64,000 nt of DNA from Siderastrea siderea (taxonomy: Eukaryota > Cnidaria > Anthozoa > Scleractinia > Rhizangiidae): positions 3,016,001-3,080,000 of the forward strand of contig OZ034978.1 of NCBI GenBank assembly GCA_964030785.1, read 5' to 3'. The translations under genes were made by a program, and so were the position numbers. Positions 48,022 through 59,700 of the stretch are shown one piece after another. Every line of letters starts with the position of its first letter. Position 1 is the first letter of the stretch. A model generated the notes under the pieces. It had not been told where the DNA came from and did not search any database. It saw only the letters and a list, made by a program, of their open reading frames with translations.

Positions 48022-48381
48022 CACGCGACTGACGCGATCGGTGGCGATCAACTGTTTGCTGCGAGAAAGGCGAAACCCGATACCTCACTATCCTGTAAAC
48101 CAAAACAATAACAGAGGCGCGTGAAGCGTAATGGGCTAAACTGGGTCTTTACGGTACACAGCACGACTTAAATTTAGGGAACTATGCAAAATTAGGCGGC
48201 AATAATGAGTCCTATTCATCACACACCTTCATGCATCTTCTTCATGCAGATTCGAATATAGTTTACAATCCAAGAATCGTCGTGAAATCCAGAAAAATAT
48301 TTTCTGTCACGTGCTGCTTGCGCCAGCAGTCAGCCAGCGTTGGACGCTTTCCCGCCATTTCCCGTATCCGTTTTCCCCAAA

Positions 48382-48949
48382 ATGGCGGCGTTTTGTGTCT
48401 CGTGTGGCTGTAGGGTGAATTCAAATTTTGAATGTGGCGCAAAAGTTCCAGAGACATCGCTGAGTGGAAGAGGGAGTACACCAGAAGAAGAAAATGCATC
48501 GTCTTCTTCGTCGCTCCTGCGTCGACGAAGTCACTGTCCCAATTTTTGGTCTCTAAAGCCGAGGAACGTAGCGGATTCAGCAAGCCAAAGAAAGGTTTTA
48601 AAAGGAAAGCGAGCAACACGGGATCCACTTCCAAAAGAGGTATTGACAACAGAGTTGTAATTCACGTTGGGTTGATCAGTTAAAACGAAGAAGGAAAGTT
48701 GGCGATAGCAAGAGGGAGCAAAGTGGCGTTGAGAGTAGGTATTAAGATTTTGGAGTCCGGGAGGTATGCGAAGCTGCCGTTAAAAAGACTCTGATCATAA
48801 CAAATTTTTCTGTTGTTAAAGTACCAGGCAGTGATGGAAATTTCACTGTAGCTAAATACAAACAAGAACTGGCAAAACCCTACTCGAAAGTTGTTCTGTT
48901 TATTTGTAAAGAGTCAGACTTTAAGAAGGATAAGCTTTGTAACAATGAG
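48382..48949 (+). pseudogene. Decayed zinc-ribbon gene, first coding exon
   Basis: ATG at 48382 in an AAAATGGCGGCG context opens MAAFCVSCGCRVNSNFECG, a CxxC zinc-ribbon start, followed by a Ser-rich linker. A frameshift near 48520 moves the sequence to SLSQFLVSKAEE, then VVIHVGLIS and an in-frame stop at about 48680. The same frame continues EEGKLAIARGSKVALRVG. A second frameshift near 48785 leads to VKVPGSDGNFTV and AKPYSKVVLFICKESDF, ending at a donor (GAG|GTGAGA). The layout resembles zinc-ribbon proteins common in corals, some of which are annotated as G2E3/HECT-like; the family is from memory and uncertain. Confidence 0.5.
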
Positions 48950-49516
48950 GTGAGATAATTTTCTGGAACGCTTTTTTAAATCAAGCTGAAAGGAACATTT
49001 GTTTGTTCCTTGTTGAGATTCAAAGAATAAGTGCTTGGAAACTCGATGTTTTGGTTGATCTCCTTCAAAGCGCCGCGGTTTTTCTAACTTGATTTCGATG
49101 TGCATGTGAATTTCTTTTTCTACGAACAATTGTACGACAAGTGTGAAATTTCCCGAATTTTGCAGGTCGGTAAAACAAAAGCAGAATAAGTATGTTTTCC
49201 TGGTTCATAGCACACGCTATATGATTTTATTCGCTTCTTACAGAAGACAGAATATTCCGCATGTATGTGGGGTTATCCAACAAACCCACACCATAATGGT
49301 CGTTTCTGTGCGCTCAATTCGTTGAGACCGCTTACCTCACACATCGACACACCGAGTACTAAATTCAACAAAATTATTTAAAAAAAACGTTTAACTGTTT
49401 GTTAACAGTTAGTTAACCTATTACAATGTGTAATAATTTACTGAAACGCATCAAATGAATACATTGAAATGAAGCCGAATGAAAGCACAGTTATATAGCA
49501 ACAGAGATCAACATCG

Positions 49517-49943
49517 TTGTATCTGCAGCAAGATGGTGTCAGTCCAGCTATACCCATCCGTTATCTTAGTCAACTGAAAGAAGTGGAAATACGAAAGCAA
49601 TTGATGAGGATCATCGATGGTGACGCCTTTTTCCCACTAAAGTCGTGGCCAAAAAAGATGAAGTTCATTTTCTGGAAAAAAGCGATGAAAGATGAAGAAA
49701 CTTTTTAAAAAACTACAGTGCCGCTCTTCTAATTCCTGATGGGAAATGGCTGCTCGCCAGTTTGATCCGGCGCTGAATCGTGCTGGCCCAATACTGGGCA
49801 ACTCATGGCAGCGGGCAGAAAAGAGGGCTCGACAAGTGGATTACGTCTTGAACAACGTGGACCAAAAGCGGAACTCGTGGTTCTATTTCGACGTTGATGA
49901 CAATCAACAGCTCTATTTGAATAGACTGCCAAAAAGACGTTAG
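49517..49943 (+). pseudogene. Broken protein-coding remnant, family not recognised
   Basis: Two pieces look protein-like. The first (49517-49708) contains IPIRYLSQLKEVEIRKQLMR, FFPLKSWPKKMKFIFW and KDEETF before a stop. After a frame change, the second (49746-49943) contains WQRAEKRARQVDYVL and SWFYFDVDDNQQLYLNRLP. Composition and spacing suggest one former exon. Confidence 0.35.
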
Positions 49944-50194
49944 CAACCACACGCGACCAGTCGGGACGACAAAAAAGAAAAAAAAGGAAAAAACAACAAA
50001 ACAAAAAACATCAAGACCCCTGCATTGCACATCGCAGAGAAAAATCCTGCAGGTCGACCTATGATTAGCGAGAAATTGCACTCTGCAGGTAAAAAACGGT
50101 GTTGTGACTAAAAAAAGGAACCGGAAGCGAAACCGGAAGCGGAACTGAAAACTTTAGGGGGCCCTCGGCTCCCATGGTACTATGCCTACCGTGG

Positions 50195-50420
50195 CCGACG
50201 GTGGCCATCGAAAGTAAAAAGTCAAAACCAAAAGTCGATCTTCAAAGTGAAAAGTCAAAATCAAAAATCAAATGTGAATTTACGAAATAAAAAGTCAATT
50301 CGCAAATTGAAAAGTCGAAATCAAATGTCGATTTCTGAAGTGCGAAAATCGAGCTTCGAATTCTCACTTCTCACTTTCGACTTTTGACTTTGACCACCCC
50401 CCCCCACCCCCCTCCCCTAT
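50195..50420. repeat. AAAAGTCAAAATC low-complexity repeat and poly-C run
   Basis: Degenerate units of AAAAGTCRAAATCAAA and ATCGA are followed by a C-rich run at 50395-50416. Confidence 0.7.
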
Positions 50421-50549
50421 TAATTCGGAAGACGTAGTAGCCTCGTCCAGCAGATTTCGCAACCAGGCCTAGGAAAGTCGTTTTGCCATGTTCTTATATA
50501 ATTTTCCATTACTTAAAGTCTTTGAAACTCGAATAGTTTTAGGTTCAAA

Positions 50550-50940
50550 ATGTCAAAGCGGAAGAATAAGAGCGACTTCAACGCCACGAATGTCGCAGAA
50601 CTTACAAAATATTTGCAGGAATGTCGGTTTTAGTAAGCGGATATTTGAAAACTTCGCCAGTGGAAATCGCCTCTGCAGTCGAAAGAATGGTTTTGCCAGT
50701 GGATCCAAACATCGAAAAAGATCAAGTTAATGATGCAGAGACTTTAATAATTCACGATAGGCTAATTCTCCATCCATTTTCCCCGAAGGCCGTGAACAAC
50801 TTTAACTCTTCGCCTCCGTCTGGGTTGTGCGACATTTTTAACTATTTAATTTACCAATCCACTGCATACATCGCGGCCGCAATGTTCATACATCCCCCAT
50901 CTCGACCACCTTTACACTTGCATCTTGCCTGAAGTACACT
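50550..50940 (+). pseudogene. SAP-domain gene fragment, frameshifted and rearranged
   Basis: ATG at 50550 gives MSKRKNKSDFNATNVAELTK, then YLQEC and a frame change into VSGYLKTSPVEIASAVERM, a SAP-type DNA-binding helix pair. NDAETLIIHDRLIL, NNFNSSPPSGLCDIFNYLIY and STAYIAAAMF follow. After about 50850 the sequence is the reverse complement of a SWIM-type segment, so an inversion or deletion junction lies there. Confidence 0.6.
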
Positions 50941-51283
50941 ACCTCGGTTTGCACCTCTACCCTCAAGAATAAACCAGAGATCGTAGTACTCCTTTCCTCA
51001 GCTTTCCTTCATCCGTTTTGATTTTCATGAGAGGCTGCACTTTGGCTACATAAACATGGACACCCTCTTGACTCAACTGAGCAGTTTCTAAAGATTCTAC
51101 ATAGCCATCACTGAATAAGCGAGAATCTTCAAATGACTTGTAAGCGGCGAGCCCATGCTAGTCGTAATCAGTGCAGCGGTGGTAAATCAAACAACCCAAA
51201 CGGTGGCGGCGAGTTAAAGTTGTTCACGGTCTTCAGAGAGAATGGATTGGGAATTAGCCTGTCATGAATTATTAAGAGTGAAT
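50850..51283 (-). pseudogene. Inverted SAP/SWIM gene copy with degenerate zinc finger
   Basis: On the minus strand from 51283: RLIPNPFSLKTVNNFNSPPP, YKSFEDSRLFSDGYVESLET, EGVHVYVAKVQPLMK, a frameshift, YYDLWFILEGRG and RCKCKGGRDGGCMNIAAAMY. The last is a SWIM motif (CxC...CxH) with the final His changed to Asn. The first part repeats the plus-strand fragment at 50742-50840 in inverted order. The family is a SAP plus SWIM protein that I recall as multi-copy in corals; the C-terminal exonuclease-like part is absent. Confidence 0.6.
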
Positions 51284-51299
51284 GTCAGTAAAAATCAAA

Positions 51300-53867
51300 G
51301 AAAAACCGTAAAATCGCGGCCACGGTCAAAAAATCGATTTCGCTCATTTTTTGTCTACAGCAAGTTTAAGGTACTAAACAAAATGAAATGGGGTTAGTTT
51401 TTTGAAATATCCATTTTGAACAGTATTAACGGTTAAAAACCATCTGATCTAATTTGGCGGTGCGCGAGCCCAAAATTTTGCACTTTTTACAAGATTCCCG
51501 TTCGAAATAAAATACAACAGCCAGACTTCTACAGCTACAAATGTACACACTCGGTCTTATTTAATTGGGATATGGTGTTCTTTTTCGTCTCAGGGTCTTC
51601 CTGAAGAAGAAAAGCACAAAGTTTGAAGGTATATTTTCAGCCGTTCGATTACACGCCAAAGCATGCCCGAAACAGCTTCGTAGAAATGTATGTGGTAGTG
51701 CATCAAAATGTCTAATATTGTAGACTTCGAGTCTTGAAACATAGTTCTAAAAAGTTATGGTTTTGTATTTCTGGGACCTTCTCATTTATGAATGCGAACG
51801 CCAACTGAATTTTGGCAAAACACAAGTGACGCCATAACGCAATTCAATAACATTAAAAGTGCGGCATGCGATAAACACGGAAATCTTCCGTTCAGTAACA
51901 TCTAATATCTGATTAAAATCACTCAAATTAGGTGAATCAGGTAAATAATATTGTTTTGCATCCCTACCGTTAAATAAAGCTTAAATGTGTACAACTAAAA
52001 CAGCTAAAATCGACCGATTACACGCGACGACCGAATTAACATAGTCATGATTGAATCTTGTTTTATACACGCAAGCTCGGTTACATGTAACTGAATTATG
52101 CCGCACAGCACGAAACCAAACTACTTTCACCGGGACTCACAGCGATAAAATGACCTTTAGATCAAACCGTTTTGCCGGTGTCTTGAAATTCACCTCAAAA
52201 CTGGTGTATTTTATAATGGATCACTGACTCAATTTATGAGACTTACCAGCCTGACGGCTGTCAGTTGTCGATAACACGTAAAGCCAAGTCTTGTAAGCAT
52301 CCCTAGTCGTTTTTCTCCACAAGCACTTTTTACTTTAAAAGTTCTCATTGTGGACTTTTTACGGTCCACTATCATTCTGGTTTGGACTCAAATAAGTCAA
52401 GAAACAATACCAACTGTTCCAATTCTTTCCCGCGTGACTACTCAAATTAGACGTGTCACGCAACATGCAGTTATACGTCAATTGAACTTACTTAGGTCCC
52501 TTTTAGAAAAGGGACCTAGCATAACTGAGAAAAGTGTTCTGGGGGTAGGGAATTTTCGAGCTGCACAATTTTTTTCGTTGACATTTCCCTTGCAGGGATA
52601 TTTTTTTCCGTATTCAAGAACTTCTTTTCTGGGCTACTCGCTGTGTATGATTTTTTTTCTCATAACGTTCCCTCGCATGAGTTTTTTTTTGTTCTCCCCC
52701 CCCCCCCCCCATAACTTTTCTAATGGTCCGTCCCTAATGCGACAGCAAAGCAAACGGTAAACAAGAAAAACGCGCGCAAAATTATTATTTGTAAGTCTCG
52801 ACTATTGAAGAAACAAATGAAACACGCACATTTGTTCACTCATGGGAAACACTCATTGTTACCCAAGTAAGAAAGCTAAGAACCTCTTCGTTTTGTTTAA
52901 AATACTAGTGGCAAAAACTATTAATCCAAAAAGCGTCCCAACTTCGATAGAGAATGTTTTGCTCATTATTCGTCTTCGCAGGTGGTGTTTGCGGCGCAGA
53001 TAAGGCCATCCCCATGAAATGTTTTGTTTCCCATTGCCCTCTCTCTTGTAAATGTGGGAGGGTCAGTCGGTAAAAGGCTAATTTACATGAAGTCACTTTG
53101 AGAGGTGTACAAAACATAAACTTGGAAATAACAGAGGAAGTGGAGAGGGAAACTAACTCAGAAGCTTTCTATTTGTTTTTTTTTTTGGAGTTGTTGAAAA
53201 AAAATGCGTCCGTGGGGATGGCCTAACTGGCGACAGAAATTGTTCATCTGCGGACATACCAATATCATCCTGCGAAAAAGACATCAGTAGTCACAAGACG
53301 TTTTTGAAGTTCTCCAGGGTTGAAAAGGAAGCTGGTTTGATTCAAGCGAGATGTGGAATTTTTCAGAGTCCAAAGCATTTTTCGGAAATTGCCATTTGTC
53401 CGTCTTATTTATCAAGTCTTAGGATAGGATGGGGGTGAGCGAGAAATTATGTTGTGTTCCTCAGAAAATTTCGGGCCATAGAAAACAGGTACCGCAAGCG
53501 GAAAGGGAGATTAACTTGCTAACTTCCAGGAAGCTGTATGAACTAACAGAACAACTTATCCCGGTTGTTTCTTGTAATTGATTATAGTTTTATTGTCCTA
53601 GCTTTTCGAATTTTCAGGATAAATCCTTCCCATTCTGCTATCTTTTTAATCGACCCCACTCCTTCTCGTCTTCTAGCCCTTGCTTCCAACTACCCCCCCC
53701 CCCCCCCTAAAAAGAAAATTACTTATTAAAAACTGTAAGAAAATAGAGACTAGCTCAGCGGTCGCCCGTAAGTACTGAGTTTTTGCATTTGGCATTTCTG
53801 AATATAATCTGGGTTCTATTTTTACAACTTGATCATGATACTGAAACAAAAAATGGCCGAAAAAACA
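51300..53867. other. Intergenic, no gene recognised
   Basis: The stretch holds a 12-bp-arm hairpin TAGGTCCCTTTT-AG-AAAAGGGACCTA at 52494-52519 and homopolymer C runs near 52695 and 53690. No domain-bearing frame was found. Confidence 0.5.
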
Positions 53868-53994
53868 TAGCCTGCATAACAAGCATTTCCGAGTAAACAT
53901 TGGGTGCACAAGCCCAAATTTTTACGCGGTAAAAAAAGCAAAAAATGCCTCCAACCTGCGGAAAACCCTACGGAAACGCTTGTTACGAAGGCTA
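53868..53994. mobile_element. Foldback MITE with TAGCCTGCATAACAAGC ends
   Basis: TAGCCTGCATAACAAGCATT is mirrored by AACGCTTGTTACGAAGGCTA. TAGCCT...AGGCTA ends resemble those of the 24496 Mutator-type MITE. Confidence 0.65.
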
Positions 53995-56689
53995 AAAAAC
54001 CTAAAAAACACGATGTTGAGAGGACAACAGGATGGTACGTGTGAGGTGTATAAGAGGATCTGTTTCAGGACGGAAAAGTTAGAGGATAACCTGCGCACAC
54101 ACGACTCAAATTTCTTTCCTGCGTTGCGGCAAAGATGCGGGTAGGCTAGTTAGTGGATATTATACTGTTCCCTGTCTGTGAACTTAACGTACAAATCTAC
54201 TTTGTGCAACGTAAATAAATATATTTGTGTGGTTTCAGATTTGCGAGGAACTTGTTTTTTTGCAGTATAACAGTATAACCAGACCACATTTAGTCAAAGC
54301 CGATGGTTTGTTTGGACGGAGCCCTTACTCATCCTCCTGCATATGCATGCCGTCTAAAACAACGTCAGTAGTAGAAGCGAAACAGAAGTGAAATTTCTCG
54401 AGGCATGTGCGCAAAGCTACTTGAACGCGCAACAATGGAATACTTGACGGCAAATACTGTCTTTTATAGCAGACAATTTGTCTCTCAATGAGTTACGACA
54501 ATTCTTCTCAACGATCACCAGCTATCGCTACAATATATCGCGCGACTCCATAGCTTGTTTCATGGGAGGGCTGCTCCTGTACCTTCTAATGAGACCAGAA
54601 GAATGCGAATTAAGCCCGCAAAGACTTGACTTCATTTATTACGAGTCCCCACGTATTTTTAGGATGTCCCTTTTAGCGAATAGTTCCTGAAAATGTCGAC
54701 ATGTGAGACAATAAGAATTCCAAACGTTATCAGCAGAACGAGAACATCAAACCGTATTGTTCAACGATATCAGCAATATTGTTGTTAGACCAACTTCGAG
54801 TCTAGGAGCAAGAGAACACTAAACAGAAGTCTGGCTGCATGTTGGGCATCTGTTCGAAAGTTTATCTCCTTTTTAGGACAGGAGTTCCTTGCTAGCTTAG
54901 GACAAACTTGCTAGCTCGAGAGTGAGCATTGGGATCTGACAGTCTTATTCCATGGGCCAAGTTCAAAGAAGCTATACAATCACCAATTTAAGTTCTAGTT
55001 CCTCCATTCCAGCGTATAACAAGTGGGCAAACTTTTAGAGCTGTCAGGCACAGACACTTTAAGAAAGCCTCTCTGTACTCTTCTTCAGGATACCTGCTTA
55101 GAGGCAATTTTAATGACAGGGAGGAGGGCGTGCTCTTCCCTGCTCTGAAGAAAGAAGCGTGACAGCGTACGGCCATTTTACCTACCTGTAGGCATACCGC
55201 GATACAATAAGAAATAAAATAGCACTGCAAGAGGAAACTCTGTATAATAAAGCAACGAGATTGTACGCTTGTAAGTACGAATGAATTCGTACTCTTCAGA
55301 GTAACCTGCAGACTGATGATGGATAACCGCCGCCTACAAAGGGTTGGGCCTTGAAGACTATCAGAAAGGAGACGTGATTCACTGGCAAGCAGAAAAAAAT
55401 CTAACAGAGCAGTTTCAAAGAAGAGGGGAAACTGGACATAAATGTAATCCTTACGACGTCAGTGAGGGACCAATCGGGGCGCGTCGATTTTAACCCGACA
55501 AGGTCTCAATGCACAACAGATCACAGGCTTCTTTGGTCGTCTGCCAGCTAAGAAACGCTGAGTGGAAAAAGCAGGAAAAGAGTGTGATAATGATGATACC
55601 GACTCTGCAGCTTAAGCCGAGGCTTACCACTGTGCATAGTCTACTACTTATTGTAATAAGGCCGTGGAAATTCAACTACGAAAACCCGTTCCAACAATGC
55701 CTCAATGTTTGGCGTTCCCCGTTGTTTCGCCATGAACCGGTCTGTGGATTTAATAAATCCTGTGCCTACACCTTCAGCAAGTCAGCAAGCTTGGAAACAT
55801 TGCAGTGTGAAAGACATTGATAGCCTCACCTGTCCCCCACCCACCTCCCCCCCCCCTTCTCTAACGAGCGAAACACCTCATACTCTTAGTCTGTTCGCGT
55901 CTCATGAAATAACTTTCTTTTGTTCTAGCCTTATGTACAAGGACGTTATGTTTACTTTACTTCATTTTTGCAGAAAAAGCGAATGCGAATTATCTGGTCA
56001 CCAGAAACCGATAGGCAAAATCCGTCACGAATGTTACGATCGGGCGTTGCGTGACATACCAATGTGTTGATCTTCAATCTATCCGGCTCGCACCTGTTGT
56101 GGAGTTTCGGTTTATCGTCGCTCGTTTGATTTCAGTAAACCAAAAACCACAGTTTAAAATTTTTCCCAAAAGCATTCCTTAATACATTTAAAATGTATTT
56201 TTATGGACGTTTCGAAGGAAGCAGTTAAAGTGCCGACATGTCCTAAACTGATTGGAAATAATACTGTCTTTGAAGACTCGCGAAGGAAGTTACGGTACGT
56301 TATTTGTAGATACCTTAAATTAACTTGAAAGAGTATAAGCAAAACAGTTAAACAAGGAACGTTTGAAAAGTTTACGTTGATTTTTACGAGGCAAGTTGCC
56401 GTATTCGTACCAAACATTTTTCTTGTTGAACACATACTGAGCGCTTTGTTGTATTTGAACATGACGCCATTTGTAATTTATCAGAAATCGGTGAGGGTAA
56501 AAGGAGGAATGAGTTTGTGGAATAGCATGTGGCATGACTTGCGGAATGGCATAATTATACTTGCGGAATGGCATAATTATGCCGAATGTAATTTTTTAAA
56601 AATAAATTATACTAAAAAAGCGCGCCAATTTTTTAAGAGAAGCCGCATTGTTAGATACCGCGGGCTCAAACCATCAAGAACTGAGCAGC
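53995..56689. other. Intergenic and upstream region of the MULE-like gene
   Basis: No convincing gene. A frame at 54478-54690 has a hydrophobic patch but no upstream or downstream exon support. A C run lies near 55848. The 5' UTR and promoter of the 56690 gene should be within the last few hundred bases. Confidence 0.45.
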
Positions 56690-56717
56690 ATGGACGAGGA
56701 AACTTCAAGCAGTAGCG
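56690..56717 (+). CDS. MULE-derived gene exon 1
   Basis: 28 bp encoding MDEETSSSS plus one base. The ATG context is GAGCAGCATGG and the donor is GCG|GTGAGT. Confidence 0.65.
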
Positions 56718-59700
56718 GTGAGTGATTTACATTTATATCTTACTTTATCCCTGCCATCCTGAGTAATATATAAGTATGAACAGCATATTTTTCGTGTTTG
56801 AGTTGTAGTTTATTTATTTTTATTGTTTTCGATTCCTAACGTGAGCAAATTTATGCAAATTAAAACGTAAATTAAAATGCAAATTGAAATGTAGATGAGA
56901 GCGTGTAAATATGATATGTTATAAATGTGCGTGAGTTTAAGTCTTACTAGACCTGTCCGATATTTTTATTTCAGACGACGAGCAGACGCTGTTGAAGTAT
57001 CCATTTGAGAGGTAAAAGGCTAAAACTTTCATAAATGTTAAGGGAATTGTTTAACAGTTAAGGCCTGCAAATGTCCTTTAAGAGTCCATGTGGTCGAGTT
57101 GGATGACAAACGGGGCACTTCTTTTGTACTGACTGGGGTTTTGTTTTCCCTTATTGGCTGTTTGGCATGTCTAGGACCTTGGTTTAAAACTTGGAACCAC
57201 TATAGTGTCATTTGATGCGTTTTTAAAAGTGAATTGACCTGTGTGTTGCCACATTATTTTGGTCTAGTTTGTGACATTTTTGGTGTTTTAGTATTCGTTT
57301 AGACTTGCCAAAGGGTCGAGCACAGAATTTCTTTTCGAAAAATAAAAAGTGGAAGACTTTTGCCAAAGTCTAGTTTTCTTAGCATTTTAGTGCCAATGAA
57401 TATCGTAAAGTTCCGTGTCAAGAAGCCGCACCTTTTCCGAAAAAATTAAGTCAAAACTCGGGGTCCCGTTTACTGAAACATACACATATAAGCTTAAGAA
57501 ATGAAAACATGTTGCTGTTTACTGCCTTTTCTATTTGTTTGCAATGCTGTTGGCAGTGACGCTTGCAGCCGGTCATTTCGACGCATATCTTTCTGGCTTT
57601 CTGTCAATTAACCTGCGATCAGGCGTTATTTTTCTCGCGGCGGTGTAGTCAACGGAAAACCCTCCCTCCGCCGCGAAAAAAAAGAAAGCCTGATCGCAGG
57701 TTATCTGTCAATGTACAAAAACCTGCGCGCGAGGCAAATTACCGCCTTATTTGTATTGTGATGCCCAGACTCCTCTCTACATTTCAAGGCTTGGCTACTA
57801 AGCATTGAAACAATCTTGAGAAAATCGTACAGAAAGCAGCCCAAGTTTGAGATATCGTGAACTCAATTTAAAAAGGAGGTATGACAAGTGAGGTTCGCTA
57901 CCTCAAGACTTAACTCATGATAACACTCCCCATGTTATTTTGGAAATCAAACTCTTTCAACCTAATCAGAATCTTCCAACCTAATTTTATACAAAAGTAG
58001 GGGATAATTTCTGTGTACACTTAAATTTGTTTGTTTGGTTTTTTATTCTATTGTAGTCCCAGTGCTTCTCCAGTAAAATAGAAGTAAGTAGCCATTCTCT
58101 CTTTGTATTATTCAATTTGAAAACGGTAAAGGTACTTTTTATGGAAGTCCGGCTGATGAGAAATTAACTAGTCATCACAGTTGTACATGCATTAATCTGT
58201 AGAAACCTGCATACTTTTACATCAGACATGTCAGTATATGCTCAAACGGAAAAAATGCATTTGTGGTGTGTGTGCCAAGCTCAAGCTATGTTATCTGGTG
58301 TTATCACATACTTAAACAAGGAGAGAGATTGTATTCAGATATTAATCTGCTTATTTTACTTCTTCAGACAAAGATATCAAGATGTGGTTTATATTAAAAC
58401 AGAAGTGGTGGTAAGTTTGAAATTGTTTATTTCTATAGCTGTTTCCAACCATTGCATTTCAAGGACCGCTCAAAGAGAAGTTCATTTAATGGTTAATTCC
58501 ATTTTGTCAAAGTTTATGTCTTTATCCATTTTACCACTTTTGAAGTATCAAAATTAGACAGACTATTTTGGTATACCTGGTGTACATAATTTAGTTTAAA
58601 TGGTATCCAAAACATATAATAAACAATAAACATTTCCTTACCAGTTGTCCTCAAAAAAATCAATAGTCTGTTATTTAGTTATAATATTCCTTTCTTTTTT
58701 ATAGAAATTCTCTACCAGCTTTGAAGAACTGAAGAGAGATGAAGAAAGAAATGCAAGGTGTGTTAAAGAATATCATGTGGGAGTTTGTTGGGTATTTTGT
58801 TCTAAGTTGTTCTTTGGTTCCTTAGGGTCAAAAATTAAAGTTGATGATTATAATATAATGTTTCATTTGTTTCAAACAGGACTTAATTTAATGTATAAAA
58901 AATAACACTTTTGTCGTACAGTAGATTACAAATGTCACAGATCCTTCTGGGTATTACAACCAAAAGTACTAAATCAAAGCTGTGCTCTTAGAATTATCTT
59001 GGGTGCCCAAAGGCTCTTATGCAAGAAGTCTTGGGTGCCCAGCTCCAAAAGCTTTCATGGTAGCAAAATTATACATTCAAGTCACCCGGCAAAGACAAAA
59101 GTAAGTTGGCTGTGGCACAGGGGCACTGCTTGAGCACAGCTCTGTTAAATATATGGGTGGGGAAGGGGGTGTGTGCTCCCTCATCTTAGAAATTTTTTCA
59201 GTCTTGCACAACAAGTTAAATTGGGTACAAGTTATCTGCTTACTTGTATCTTATCCTCATTACTTATTTATCTCAATCTATATTATTCTTTTATCTCACA
59301 GTGTCAAAAGCTTATCACAGAAACAAGAGCATGACATTATTGACCTGTGTAGCTCATCCAGTGATGATGAAAATCCACCTGTCCAGTTTCTTAGCCTGTC
59401 TTTAGATGATGTAAAACATGTGGAATCACATACACAGAGTAGTTCCTCCTCATCTGATGAAGGAATAGAGTATTACGATGGAAATTTAGCACTGCCTATT
59501 TTCAAAAGTGGGTTGAAAGGGAACTCTTTATCAGTTGTTGATATCACACAGCACCTGCTCTTTACAGATCGTGATGACGTTGTTTGTTCTACAATTCCAA
59601 CCAACATTCAAGATGATGTAGTATTCCTGGTGGATAATACATCGTTTGAAAATGTGGATGATCTGAAATCTGATGACCTTGGAGTTTGGAGAGCCAATAA

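Noticed and set aside
54478..54690. Hydrophobic frame resembling a membrane segment
   Set aside because: Isolated, no recognised family, no neighbouring exons.
59153..59301. Upstream extension of exon 5 as coding
   Set aside because: The frame is open by chance; a clear CTCACAG acceptor at 59301 with matching phase gives the better model.
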